Below, one piece after another: positions 14,864-25,606 of a stretch of 64,000 bases of DNA. A program made the position numbers and the translations under genes. This DNA is from Reyranella massiliensis 521. GTDB taxonomy: Bacteria > Pseudomonadota > Alphaproteobacteria > Reyranellales > Reyranellaceae. Each line of letters starts with the position of its first letter. The first letter of the stretch is position 1. A model generated the notes under the pieces. That model did not search any database and was not told where the DNA came from. It saw only the letters and a list, made by a program, of their open reading frames with translations. Location of the stretch: contig CAMARK010000014.1 of assembly GCA_945860205.1 (NCBI GenBank), forward strand, positions 1 to 64,000, read 5' to 3'.

Positions 14864-15861
14864 GTCATCCAGGACGGCAACGGCAGCTTCTTCTCGCGCA
14901 GGAACGCCGGGTTGAACAGTTTCGACTGATAGCGCGAACCGCCGTCGCACAGCACCGTGACCACGGTCTTGCCCGGCCCAAGGTCACGTGCGAGGCGCAT
15001 GGCGCCCACGATGTTGATGGCCGTCGAGCCGCCCAGCACGAGGCCCTCGTGCTGGATGAGGTCGAACAGAACCGGCAGCGCTTCCTCGTCGGTGACCCGG
15101 TAGGCGAGATCGATCGGTGCGCCTTCGAGGTTCTTGGTGATGCGGCCCTGGCCAATGCCTTCGGTGACCGAATTGCCTTCGGCCTTCAGCTCGCCCTTGG
15201 CGTAGAAGTTGTAAAGCGCCGAGCCCATCGGATCGGCGATCGCGATCTTCACGCCCGCATTGCGTTCCTTCAGCGCCATCGCGACGCCGGCCAGCGTGCC
15301 GCCGCTGCCGACCGAGCAGGTGAAGCCGTCGATCTTGCCGTCGGTCTGGTCCCAGATCTCAGGCCCCGTCGTGCGGTAGTGGCCGTCGCGATTGGCGACG
15401 TTGTCGAATTGATTCGCCCAGATCGCGCCGTTCGGTTCGGTGGCGGCGATCTCCTTGGCCAGCGTCTCGGAATAGCGGACGTAGTTGCCGGGATTGGCAT
15501 AGGGGAGCGCAGGCACGAGGCGGAGATCGGCGCCACACAGGCGCAGCATGTCCTTCTTCTCCTGACTCTGCGTCTCGGGCATCACGATCACCGAGCGGTA
15601 GCCCAGCGCGTTGGCGACCAGGGCAATGCCGATGCCGGTGTTGCCGGCCGTGCCTTCGACCACCACGCCGCCTTTGCGAAGCGTGCCACGCGCCTCGGCG
15701 TCGCGGATCATCGCGAGCGCGGCGCGGTCCTTTACCGAGCCGCCGGGATTGAGGAATTCCGCCTTGCCGTAGATCTCGCAGCCCGTCGCCTTGGAGGCTG
15801 CGCGCAACTTGATCAGCGGCGTGTTGCCGATGCTTTCGATGAAACCCGATCGGACGTTCAT
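14860..15861 (-). CDS. cysK: Cysteine synthase A
   Basis: The 333-residue PLP enzyme makes cysteine from O-acetylserine and sulfide. It shows IGNTPLIKL near residue 10, the PLP lysine in NPGGSVKDRAAL, the substrate loop GTAGNTGIGIAL, and the phosphate-binding SVGSGGTLAGVA. The VMPETQSQEKKDML segment and the length fit a fold-type II O-acetylserine sulfhydrylase. I chose the ATG at 15861, where the family signature begins. The longer frame upstream is arginine-rich nonsense. It is the likely first gene of the cysK-rbsK-alaX-sseA-GNAT-metC run. Confidence 0.88.
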   Translation of the reverse strand: MNVRSGFIESIGNTPLIKLRAASKATGCEIYGKAEFLNPGGSVKDRAALAMIRDAEARGTLRKGGVVVEGTAGNTGIGIALVANALGYRSVIVMPETQSQEKKDMLRLCGADLRLVPALPYANPGNYVRYSETLAKEIAATEPNGAIWANQFDNVANRDGHYRTTGPEIWDQTDGKIDGFTCSVGSGGTLAGVAMALKERNAGVKIAIADPMGSALYNFYAKGELKAEGNSVTEGIGQGRITKNLEGAPIDLAYRVTDEEALPVLFDLIQHEGLVLGGSTAINIVGAMRLARDLGPGKTVVTVLCDGGSRYQSKLFNPAFLREKKLPLPSWMT

Positions 15862-15947
15862 GACCTGCTCACTGTGCTGACCCTGCGCTCCCGGGCGGAC
15901 GGTAGACAGGGAGAAGCCCCCCCTGCAAGCACGCTGGCGCAACCGGC

Positions 15948-16562
15948 TTAGCGCCAGCGGCCTCGCACGTCGGCGCGATGAAGCGCCAGCCACTGCAGGG
16001 CGATCACGGCCGTCGCATTGTCGATATCGCCGCGGTCGAGCATCGCGCGAGCTTCGGCGAACGGCACGACCTTGACCAGGATATCCTCGCCTTCCGACTC
16101 GAGGCCGAACACGCCGCCGGCTTTGGTCGTGTCGGCGCGGCCGACAAAGAGCGCGCACGTCTCAGACATCGCGCCGGGACTGGCGATGACGTTGTGCATC
16201 GGGATCAAGTCACCGATCGCGAGCCCTGCTTCCTCGACCGATTCGCGGCGCACCAGATCCTCGGGCGTCTCGCCCTGTTCGATGATGCCGGCGACCGTCT
16301 CCCAGCCCCAGGGGTGGATCCCGGCGACGTACGATCCGGCCCGGAACTGACGAATGAGGACGACCTCGTCGCGCCGCGGATCATAGGGCAGCACGGCCGC
16401 GGCATGGCCGCGCTCGAAGACCTCGCGAACGACGAGGGGACTTTGGCCCCCCTTGAAGAGGCTGTGGCGGAAGGAATAGCGGCCGACTTTGAAGTACCCC
16501 TGGAAAGCCACGACGTGGTCGATCAGTTCGACCTTTTCGTCGGGCAGAGGAGGGCTAGCCAT
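15948..16562 (-). CDS. Nudix hydrolase, ADP-ribose pyrophosphatase type
   Basis: The 204-residue protein contains a perfect Nudix box, from GIIEQGETPEDLVRRES to VEEAGL, which binds magnesium and catalyses attack on the diphosphate. RHAAAV-like and VLIRQFRAGSY segments before the box and SPGAMSETCALFVGRAD after it are typical of NudF-type ADP-ribose pyrophosphatases. It turns over ADP-ribose and related nucleotide sugars in the cytoplasm. It lies 86 bases upstream of cysK on the same strand and may be its co-transcribed leader gene. Confidence 0.87.
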   Translation of the reverse strand: MASPPLPDEKVELIDHVVAFQGYFKVGRYSFRHSLFKGGQSPLVVREVFERGHAAAVLPYDPRRDEVVLIRQFRAGSYVAGIHPWGWETVAGIIEQGETPEDLVRRESVEEAGLAIGDLIPMHNVIASPGAMSETCALFVGRADTTKAGGVFGLESEGEDILVKVVPFAEARAMLDRGDIDNATAVIALQWLALHRADVRGRWR

Positions 16563-16580
16563 GGGGACAACTCCACAGGC

Positions 16581-16613
16581 AAAAAGGGGCCGCTCTCTTC
16601 CGAGAACGGCCCC
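16581..16613 (-). terminator. Intrinsic terminator after tRNA-Asn
   Basis: On the leftward strand a stem of GGGGCCG/CGGCCCC is extended by a further four paired bases around a 4-base loop (16586-16613). It is followed directly by TTTTT (16581-16585 as AAAAA on the plus strand). This is a textbook Rho-independent terminator placed four bases beyond the tRNA end. Confidence 0.82.
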
Positions 16614-16616
16614 GAT

Positions 16617-16691
16617 TGGCTCCGGAGGTAGGACTCGAACCTACGACCGGGCGATTAACAGTCGCCTGCTCTACCGCTGAGCTACTCCGGA
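16617..16691 (-). tRNA. tRNA-Asn (GTT)
   Basis: Read leftward, the acceptor stem TCCGGAG pairs with CTCCGGA. The D-arm is GCTC..GAGC. The anticodon stem GGCGA/TCGCC encloses CTGTTAA with anticodon GTT. The T-arm GTAGG/CCTAC encloses TTCGAGT. The discriminator is G and CCA is encoded. A strong terminator follows. No other asparagine tRNA gene is in the window. Confidence 0.96.
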
Positions 16692-16757
16692 ATGGAAATC
16701 GGCGCGGGCGGCGGTATCCAGCCCGCGAAGGCGCGATGTTTTGACAGAGCATGCCTG

Positions 16758-16783
16758 CCCACGCAAGGGCCCCACGCAAGGGC
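16758..16783. repeat. Perfect 13-bp tandem duplication between the two tRNA genes
   Basis: CCCACGCAAGGGC is present twice back to back (16758-16770 and 16771-16783) in the 110-base spacer between tRNA-Asn and tRNA-Cys. Confidence 0.9.
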
Positions 16784-16801
16784 ATCGCTCGTCGCAGTTC
16801 G

Positions 16802-16875
16802 TGGAGGCCTGGGCCGGAATCGAACCGGCATACGCGGATTTGCAGTCCGCTGCATCACCACTCTGCCACCAGGCC
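16802..16875 (-). tRNA. tRNA-Cys (GCA)
   Basis: Read leftward, the acceptor stem GGCCTGG pairs with CCAGGCC. The anticodon stem GCGGA/TCCGC encloses CTGCAAA with anticodon GCA. The T-arm CCGG..CCGG encloses TTCGAAT. The discriminator is T (usual for Cys) and CCA is encoded. It has the same orientation as tRNA-Asn and is possibly transcribed with it, since no terminator is seen between them. Confidence 0.96.
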
Positions 16876-17035
16876 GCGCGAGGAACGGCGGCTGCTATAC
16901 TCATGCTGCGACAGAACGGTCAAGCCGAGCGGTCGGAGCAGGCACAAGGCAAGGACCAAGGGGCCGCGACGGAGCGCCCTTTGACGCTGTCGCCGCGTGC
17001 CGCCTATAAACACCGCTATATGTAGAGGTTGCTTG

Positions 17036-17695
17036 ATGACGGATTTCGCTCTCGCACGGCGCAACATGGTCGAAGGCCAGCTCCGGCCGAACCGGGTGAC
17101 CAATACGGCGCTGCTGGCCGCGCTGGGCGAGTTGCCGCGGGAGCGATTCCTGCCCGATTCCGTCCGGTCCGTGGCCTATGCCGACGAGGATGTGCCGCTG
17201 GGCGGCGGCCGCTACCTGATGGAACCCATGGTTCTGGCCCGGCTGATCCAGACGCTTCAACCCCAGCCCGAGGACAGGGGTCTGGTGGTCGGAGCCGCCC
17301 GGGGCTACGGCGCGGCCCTTCTGGCACGGCTCGTGAAAGCAGTGACGGCCCTCGAAAGCGACCCTGTACTGGCGGCCGCGGGCGAGCAGACGACCAAGGA
17401 TCTTGGCCTAGCCGACGTCCAGTGGATCACCGGCAAGCTGGAGCAGGGTGTCCCGGGCTCGGCGCCGTATGACGTCATCCTGATCGAGGGGGCGGTTCGG
17501 CAGGTTCCTCAAGCGCTCTTCGATCAATTGGCCGAAGGCGGCAGGCTTGCGGTCACCCTCTCCGGGGCCCCAGGCGCGATGGGCGTCGCCCAGATCTTCG
17601 TGAAGGATGGCGGCGTGACGTCGGGCCGCCCGCTGTTCGAGGCAGGCACGCCGCTCCTGCCGGGGTTCGCATCGCCGCCGCGCTTCACTTTTTGA
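17036..17695 (+). CDS. pcm: Protein-L-isoaspartate O-methyltransferase
   Basis: The 219-residue SAM-dependent enzyme methylates isoaspartyl residues for repair of damaged proteins. It begins ARRNMVEGQLRPNRVTN, the usual opening of the alphaproteobacterial form. The PRERFLPD and YADEDVPLGGGRYLMEP segments form the substrate side, and VVGAARGYGAALLARL is the SAM-binding glycine loop. The loop is less glycine-rich than in E. coli Pcm. A TATAAA hexamer and AGAGG precede the ATG. This gene commonly precedes tolC in this class, as here. Confidence 0.85.
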   Translation: MTDFALARRNMVEGQLRPNRVTNTALLAALGELPRERFLPDSVRSVAYADEDVPLGGGRYLMEPMVLARLIQTLQPQPEDRGLVVGAARGYGAALLARLVKAVTALESDPVLAAAGEQTTKDLGLADVQWITGKLEQGVPGSAPYDVILIEGAVRQVPQALFDQLAEGGRLAVTLSGAPGAMGVAQIFVKDGGVTSGRPLFEAGTPLLPGFASPPRFTF

Positions 17696-17771
17696 TGAAA
17701 CGCCGGCCAGCCTGAGCACTGCATCGGGGGCTACCAATGCTCGTTGCCGCAGTGCTAGGCTCCGTTCCCAT

Positions 17772-19250
17772 ATGAGAGTCAGTCCCATGCGTATCCCGCC
17801 CGGTTTGAGTCATGCCTGCATAGCCGCAGGGCTCGCGCTTGCGGTCGGGCTGGGGGCGCCACTGGAGGCACGCTCGCAGAGCCTGATCGAGGTCCTGTCG
17901 ACGACCTACAATTCCAATCCCGATCTTCTGGCCAGCCGCGCTTTGCTGCGGCAGACCGACGAGACGCTGGCGCAGGCGGTGGCAAACTGGCGACCGCGGG
18001 TGACCTTGTCGCTGAACTACAACAAGAACATCGACGCCAACTACGCGATGCAGGCACCGGGCCAGCCCCTGGCGCCGACCTTCTTTACCCTGAACGGCAA
18101 GTCCACCGTGCTCCAGCTGACCCAGCCGATCTTTCTCGGCGGCCAGACCGTCGCCAACACGAAGCAGGCGCAGGCCAACATCCAGGCGCAGCGCGCCGCC
18201 CTCGCCGATACCGAGCAGAGCGTGCTCCTGTCGGCGGTGACGTCCTACGCCGATCTGGTTCAGAACATCGCCATTGCCGATGCGCGGCGGAATAACGTCA
18301 ACGTTCTCGTCCAGCAGCTCGATGCAACGCGCGAGCGTTTCCGCGTCGGCGAACTCACGATCACCGACGTGTCGCAGGCCGAAGCAAGGCTTGAACTGGC
18401 CAAGGCCGACCTCGTGCAGGCCGACACCCAGGTTCGCATCGCCGAAGCCGCCTTCCAGCGCACAGTGGGCATCAGGCCGGCCAAGCTGGGCGAGATTCCC
18501 TTGGTCGGTGGCCTACCGGGCAGCGAAGAAGAGGCCGTGGCGCTTGCCATGGACGGCGGCGCCCGATCGGTCACCGCCCAGTATCGCATCTCGGCGGCAA
18601 CTTACGGCGTGAACAGCGCGGTCGGTGCACTGCTGCCCCAGATCAACCTCGTGGGCACTGTCCAGCAGCAATTCGACGTGCAGGTCCCCGGCGACAGGTT
18701 CTACAACTATATTCTCGGCTTTCAGGCCACGATCCCGATCTACCAGGGCGGCGGCGAGTGGTCGCGCATACGGCAGGCAAAGGAATTGGTCGGCCAGCGG
18801 CGCAACGAGCTCGACAGCGCGCGCCGGGCCGTGGCGGAGAACGTAATCCGCGCCTGGCGGCAGCTCGACTCGTCGCGTTCCAGGGTGACGTCGTTCGAAG
18901 CCCAGGTCCGCGCCAACGAAGTGGCCCTGAACGGCGTGCGGCAGGAAGCCCTGGTCGGATCGCGTACCACCCTCGACGTGCTGAACGCCGAGCAGGAACT
19001 GCTGAACTCACAGGTCAACTTGATCCAGGCGCGCCACGACGTGCAGGTTTCGTACTACGGAGTTCTCGCCGGCATCGGCCGCCTGACGGCCCGGAGCCTC
19101 ACTCTTCCGGTCGAATATTACGACGAAGAGAGGTACTATAACGACGTGGGTTCCCGCTGGATCGGCTGGGGCAACGGCGACACCGCAGCCCCTGCCGCAT
19201 CGGGTAACGTTTCCACGGGCAGTCCCGCCGCGGGGGGCAGTAGCAGATGA
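17772..19250 (+). CDS. tolC: TolC-family outer membrane efflux channel
   Basis: The 492-residue protein has a signal peptide (about residues 1-36, ending ARSQS). Its two repeated halves of long helices and strands are typical of TolC. Examples are NSNPDLLASRALLRQTDETL near the start, PIFLGGQTVANTKQAQANIQ, RFRVGELTITDVSQAEARLE and RQEALVGSRTTLDVLNAEQE, where the last two are matching helical-barrel segments. It forms the trimeric exit duct for type I secretion and RND pumps. The final 30 residues are a Gly/Ser/Ala tail. Its stop overlaps the popZ start (ATGA). Confidence 0.92.
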   Translation: MRVSPMRIPPGLSHACIAAGLALAVGLGAPLEARSQSLIEVLSTTYNSNPDLLASRALLRQTDETLAQAVANWRPRVTLSLNYNKNIDANYAMQAPGQPLAPTFFTLNGKSTVLQLTQPIFLGGQTVANTKQAQANIQAQRAALADTEQSVLLSAVTSYADLVQNIAIADARRNNVNVLVQQLDATRERFRVGELTITDVSQAEARLELAKADLVQADTQVRIAEAAFQRTVGIRPAKLGEIPLVGGLPGSEEEAVALAMDGGARSVTAQYRISAATYGVNSAVGALLPQINLVGTVQQQFDVQVPGDRFYNYILGFQATIPIYQGGGEWSRIRQAKELVGQRRNELDSARRAVAENVIRAWRQLDSSRSRVTSFEAQVRANEVALNGVRQEALVGSRTTLDVLNAEQELLNSQVNLIQARHDVQVSYYGVLAGIGRLTARSLTLPVEYYDEERYYNDVGSRWIGWGNGDTAAPAASGNVSTGSPAAGGSSR

Positions 19251-19867
19251 GCGATGCCAGGAACGCGAACAACGATCCGTCGATGGACGATATCCTCGCC
19301 TCCATCCGCAAGATCATTTCCGATGACGAAGCGCGCGCCCAGGTCGGCAATCAACAGGCGTTGAGCCAGTCGCCCCGCCCGACCGTCGTTCCCCCGGTCG
19401 AACCGCGGCTGCCGCCGGCAACCGGCGGCGCGGGCCGCGACGACGTTCTCATGCTGACCGACCTCATAGAGGAGCCCAAGTCCGGCGCCACAGGGAACAG
19501 GCCCGTTCCAATTCCGCTGCCCCGGATCGATCCGGCGCGGGCGGCGGAGATGCCGCAGCCTTCCTTCGAACAGCCGTCGTTCGAACAGCCGCCCCTCGAC
19601 CAGGCGCATGATGGCGCGCTCGTCGGCTCGGGCGCGGTCGGTGCCGCCAGCTCGGCTTTTGCGCGGCTCAATCAGGCCGTGCAGGAAAGCGTGCCGGCGC
19701 CGGCTGCCCACAATCCCGGCCCGGCCATCGACGCCAACGGCAAGACCGTCGAAGACCTGGTCAAGGAAATGCTGCGGCCGATGCTGAAGGAGTGGCTCGA
19801 CCGCAACCTGCCGCCCATGGTCGAGCGGTTCGTCGAACGTGAGATCGTCCGGCTGACCCGCCGCTGA
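19247..19867 (+). CDS. popZ: Polar organizing protein PopZ (DUF2497)
   Basis: The 206-residue protein has the three-part PopZ plan. The N-terminal helix SMDDILASIRKIISDDEA binds client proteins. A long acidic, proline-rich linker follows (residues about 35-150). The C-terminal helices, VEDLVKEMLRPMLKEWLDRN and PMVERFVEREIVRLT, drive oligomerisation into a polar hub. PopZ anchors the chromosome origin and cell-cycle proteins at the pole. The linker contains a 15-base coding repeat giving SFEQP twice. It is coupled to tolC and followed by a strong terminator. Confidence 0.9.
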   Translation: MSDARNANNDPSMDDILASIRKIISDDEARAQVGNQQALSQSPRPTVVPPVEPRLPPATGGAGRDDVLMLTDLIEEPKSGATGNRPVPIPLPRIDPARAAEMPQPSFEQPSFEQPPLDQAHDGALVGSGAVGAASSAFARLNQAVQESVPAPAAHNPGPAIDANGKTVEDLVKEMLRPMLKEWLDRNLPPMVERFVEREIVRLTRR

Positions 19868-19893
19868 CCAAGAGGCGCCCTCCGTAATCCAAC

Positions 19894-19918
19894 GCCACGG
19901 CGCTCGCCGTGGCTTTTT
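19894..19918 (+). terminator. Intrinsic terminator after popZ
   Basis: A perfect 9-bp stem, GCCACGGCG / CGCCGTGGC, is followed by TTTTT (19914-19918). It separates the pcm-tolC-popZ unit from valS, which has a TTTATAAGG element just upstream of its own start. Confidence 0.9.
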
Positions 19919-19952
19919 CATTGAGGGGGCGTTTTCGTTTATAAGGCAAGAG

Positions 19953-22634
<2,682 letters not shown>

Positions 22635-22642
22635 GGATTTTT

Positions 22643-22703
22643 CCGGACCGCGAGCCTCCGGCTCGCTTCAGAATCAAGAGCGGGCCGGAGGCCCGCGGTC
22701 CGG
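22643..22703. repeat. Inverted repeat with self-complementary arms between convergent genes
   Basis: Two 24-base arms (22643-22666 and 22680-22703) pair at 22 of 24 positions. Each begins with CCGGACCGCG as seen from outside. The two differences fall inside arms that are themselves hairpins (GCGAGCC-TCCG-GCTCGC and GCGGGCC-GGA-GGCCCGC), so both folds are kept. It lies eight bases after valS and six before the end of the acetyltransferase gene, and could stop transcription both ways. Confidence 0.85.
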
Positions 22704-22708
22704 GAGAC

Positions 22709-23182
22709 TCACTTCAGCGGCTTCGTCCACCAGTTGGAGGCGATGCTCAGTTCCGACCGGCGCAGCACTTCGGTCTTGGCGAGGTCGCGATCGGCGCAGG
22801 TCACGAGGATCTGCACCGCGCCATGTTCGTGGATCAGTGTCGTGGCATGGGAGAGCAGCGCTTCGCCGATCGTCAGCCAGTGACGGGGCTCGATCACGCA
22901 GAAATCGTCGATGAGATAGGTGGCGCCTCCCGGATCGAAGACAGGCGATGCCGGAAACTGTCGCGCGATCAGGAATCCGAGAAACTGGCCGCCCTCGGTC
23001 GCGACCAGGAAGTACGAGCCGGGCTCCGTCAGCAGCCGCATGAAGAACAGCTTCGTCATCGCCGCCGATTGCGAGTGCTTGCGCCAGAAGGTTGACTGGT
23101 ACTTCTGGTACTGCTGCCGGTTGCGTTCCGCGAGGTCTACGGTTGCTTCAATGTCGGACGCGGCGGCTTTGCGGACGTCCAT
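22709..23182 (-). CDS. GNAT family N-acetyltransferase
   Basis: The 157-residue protein begins MDVRKAAASDIEATVDLAE, the standard opening strand and helix of GNAT proteins. It continues with FLVATEGGQFLGFLIARQF and TYLIDDFCVIEPRHWLTIGEALLSHA, where the strand DFCV and following loop form the CoA site. The usual R/Q-x-x-G-x-G/A loop is degenerate (EPRHWLTIG), so activity is uncertain. It is the last gene of a leftward acyl-CoA-related run. Confidence 0.7.
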   Translation of the reverse strand: MDVRKAAASDIEATVDLAERNRQQYQKYQSTFWRKHSQSAAMTKLFFMRLLTEPGSYFLVATEGGQFLGFLIARQFPASPVFDPGGATYLIDDFCVIEPRHWLTIGEALLSHATTLIHEHGAVQILVTCADRDLAKTEVLRRSELSIASNWWTKPLK

Positions 23183-23197
23183 GGCAACCCCATCCGG

Positions 23198-24028
23198 CTA
23201 AGATGCTTTGCGCAGGTCCGGAACGTAGGGCTTGCTGGCGAAATGCTCCTGATCACCTGAAGCGAAGCGCAGGCCGGCCCGGCGAATCGCCTCGTCGTCG
23301 ACCCGATCGAGCGGCACGTAGTAACGGTCGTCGACCCGGGTGAAGGTGTCGTTGTCGACGCGATTATAACAGATCAGCAGGGTCCAGCGCCGGTTGGGCG
23401 AGCGGTTGGCGTCGGAGCGGTGGATGGCGTTGCAGTGGAAGACCAGCGCATCCCCGGCCTCGAGTTCGCAATACTCGACCGGGCACTTCTCCAGGATATG
23501 CGGCATACGCTTGGGGTCGACCTCGTTCTGGGTCGGCGACAGCGGCGTGTGGTCGATGCGGCCGAGCCTGTGCGATCCCGTGGCAATCTGCAGGCAGCCG
23601 TTGTTCCGGTCGGTCTTGTCGAGGGCGATCATGACCGAGAGCAGGTCGGGCCTGAGGCAGCCGTTGTAATACCAGTAGCCGTAATCCTGATGCCACTCCC
23701 AGGCGCCGCCGACCTCTGGTTCCTTGGCCGTGAGCTTCGATTGGTAGTGGTAGACCGGACCGCCGAGCAGGGCGGCCGACGTATCGACCATCCGGTGCGT
23801 GCGGGCGGCGAGGCCGTAGACGCTGTCGCCGGCGCGGTTCCACAGCGCGATGCGGGTCGAACGGCCCTCGCCATCGCGGCGGTCGAGGATGCTGTCGCGG
23901 ACGGCGGGATCTTCCTCCATCGCGCGCGTGAGAAGCTTCACCTCGTCGGGAGCGAAGAGACCGCGCGCGTAAGTGAATCCCTTCTCGTTGAATTCGGCCA
24001 TCTGGGCCGCGCTCAGGATATTGGACAT
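23198..24028 (-). CDS. Phytanoyl-CoA dioxygenase (PhyH) family protein
   Basis: The 276-residue protein is a non-haem iron(II)/2-oxoglutarate dioxygenase. The facial triad is visible as His-x-Asp in WEWHQDYGYW and the distal His in FHCNAIHRSDAN. The following RRWTLLICYNR arginine would hold 2-oxoglutarate. LDKTDRNNGCLQIATGSHRLG is a family hallmark. The substrate is unknown. The location 11 bases from a thiolase-like gene and beyond a CoA-transferase suggests hydroxylation of an acyl-CoA or related acid. Confidence 0.87.
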   Translation of the reverse strand: MSNILSAAQMAEFNEKGFTYARGLFAPDEVKLLTRAMEEDPAVRDSILDRRDGEGRSTRIALWNRAGDSVYGLAARTHRMVDTSAALLGGPVYHYQSKLTAKEPEVGGAWEWHQDYGYWYYNGCLRPDLLSVMIALDKTDRNNGCLQIATGSHRLGRIDHTPLSPTQNEVDPKRMPHILEKCPVEYCELEAGDALVFHCNAIHRSDANRSPNRRWTLLICYNRVDNDTFTRVDDRYYVPLDRVDDEAIRRAGLRFASGDQEHFASKPYVPDLRKAS

Positions 24029-24039
24029 CCGTTCCTCAC

Positions 24040-25602
24040 CTAAATCGGGCGGAAGACGTTGCGACCGCCCTCATCGGAGACCGCCACCTTACGCCCAAGC
24101 TGTTCGCGCGTCAGCATGTCGGCCAGGATGGCCGGCTCCTGGGGGGCCATGGCGACGAAGCGGTCGCCTGTGGCATCCAGCCGGCCCAGAATATACCCGC
24201 GCTCCGGGGCATCCTTGCCGTAGGTGACGCAGTAGGTTTCGATCATGCCGGTGCCGGACGGCCTGGTCTCCACCTTCCACTTCGGCCGGACGTCGAGCTC
24301 GGCCTGAAATTTCTTGGGGTCCTGCCGCTTCCAGGCGCCCTTGGTCGGCTCCGTCGAGTAGAGGCCGGCCGAATGCTTGGTGAGGTAGTTGCCGTTGGCC
24401 GTCACCATGCCGAACGAGCCCGGCTTCTGGCGCACCACGTTCATCATCTCGGCGATGGAATGGGTGACGTAATTGTTCCCGGGACCGCCGAAGAACGGCA
24501 GGCCACCGGTGACGCTGATCGGCCTAGGATCGTCCTCGGCGATGCCGATTTCCGTCATCGCGACTTCGACCGCCGACGGGAAGCAGCTGTAGAGGTCGAA
24601 GGCCGCGACGTCGGCCACCTTCTTGTCGGCCATGTCGAGCGCGATGCGCGCGCAGCCCCGGATGGCGGGCGAGGCATCGAGCTTCTCGCGCTCGGAAACA
24701 ACCCAGGTGTCGGTACCATCGGCGCAGCCGTGCAGGAACACCCAGCGGTCCTGCGGGATGCCCCATTCGCGCGCCTTCTCGACGGAGGTCATCAGCACGG
24801 CGGCCGATTGATCGATGATGGCGTTGGCGTTCATCAGCCTGGGATAAGGAAAGCAGATCCAGCGGTTGTCGTCGGAGATCGTCGACAGGGCATCGGCGCT
24901 ATAGCCTTCGCGCCGCGTCGCCAGCGGATTGGCCTTGGCGACGCCGGCAAGCTTCTCGAACAGCCGGCCCATCGCCTTCATGTGGCTGTCGACGTCGCGC
25001 CCGAGCCCGCCGCGGATCGCATTCTCCAGCAGCGGGTAGAAATGGATGGCGGCGCGCAGTTCGTGGCGAGCTTCCTCTTCGCTGAAACCCCAGCGCGAGT
25101 CGCCGATGCGGACAGGATCGCCGCCGCCCGGATCCTCGTTCCAGTCGATCTTTTGCCCGGCCCTGCGCGCGATCTGCGTGCTGCGCAGCAGTTCGGCACC
25201 GCAGATCAGCGCGAGCTGGGTCTCGCCGTTCGCGATCTCCTCGGCGAAGCGGTTCACCAGGTACTGGGGCATGTTGCCGCCGGAGTGGCTGTAGAGCAGC
25301 TGCCGCGGATGGGCATGCAGGCGATTGGCGACACTTTGCGGCGGATTGCTCGATCGGCCGTAGGGCGAGGCGAAGCGCGGGCTGATGTCGCTGAAGAACT
25401 CCATCACGGCGATGGCGTCGATCATGTGGCCGAGGCCGTGGCCGCCGATCGCCGCGCCGGTATCGTCGAGCGCGAGGGCTGCTGCTTCGGCACAGAAGGC
25501 GACGCGCGAACGATCGCTCGACGGTGCGCCCGTCGTGTCGGTGATCTGGCCGCAGCCGACGAGGATGGGCGTGCGCGGATCGATCATTTTAGCCTGGATC
25601 AT
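24040..25602 (-). CDS. Thiolase-like acetyl-CoA acetyltransferase family protein
   Basis: The 520-residue protein has the thiolase fold: a Met-rich N-terminus with PRTPILVGCGQI, ALICGAELLRSTQ, AAVLMTSVEKAREWG and VAAFDLYSCFPSAVEVAM. The glycine-rich GGLPFFGGPGNNYVTHSIAEM follows, containing the active-site-side NYVTHS. A C-terminal beta domain (about residues 410-520) extends it beyond classical thiolases, as in the long SCP-x-like subgroup. The nucleophilic cysteine is hard to place by eye, and ALICGAELL is the best candidate. The ATG overlaps the CoA-transferase stop, and the start is duplicated by a 15-base tandem repeat. Confidence 0.8.
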   Translation of the reverse strand: MIQAKMIDPRTPILVGCGQITDTTGAPSSDRSRVAFCAEAAALALDDTGAAIGGHGLGHMIDAIAVMEFFSDISPRFASPYGRSSNPPQSVANRLHAHPRQLLYSHSGGNMPQYLVNRFAEEIANGETQLALICGAELLRSTQIARRAGQKIDWNEDPGGGDPVRIGDSRWGFSEEEARHELRAAIHFYPLLENAIRGGLGRDVDSHMKAMGRLFEKLAGVAKANPLATRREGYSADALSTISDDNRWICFPYPRLMNANAIIDQSAAVLMTSVEKAREWGIPQDRWVFLHGCADGTDTWVVSEREKLDASPAIRGCARIALDMADKKVADVAAFDLYSCFPSAVEVAMTEIGIAEDDPRPISVTGGLPFFGGPGNNYVTHSIAEMMNVVRQKPGSFGMVTANGNYLTKHSAGLYSTEPTKGAWKRQDPKKFQAELDVRPKWKVETRPSGTGMIETYCVTYGKDAPERGYILGRLDATGDRFVAMAPQEPAILADMLTREQLGRKVAVSDEGGRNVFRPI

Positions 25603-25606
25603 TTTA
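25582..25606. repeat. 15-bp tandem duplication of a stop/start junction
   Basis: GATCATTTTA occurs at 25582-25591 and 25597-25606, period 15. Read leftward, the unit holds AAAATGATC: the CoA-transferase stop and thiolase ATG in the outer copy, and a second in-frame ATGATC in the inner copy. The thiolase therefore has two possible starts, five codons apart. Confidence 0.88.

Noticed and set aside
16741-17025. Overlapping short frames across tRNA-Cys
   Set aside because: They read through a structured tRNA gene and its spacer, and the tRNA explains the sequence.
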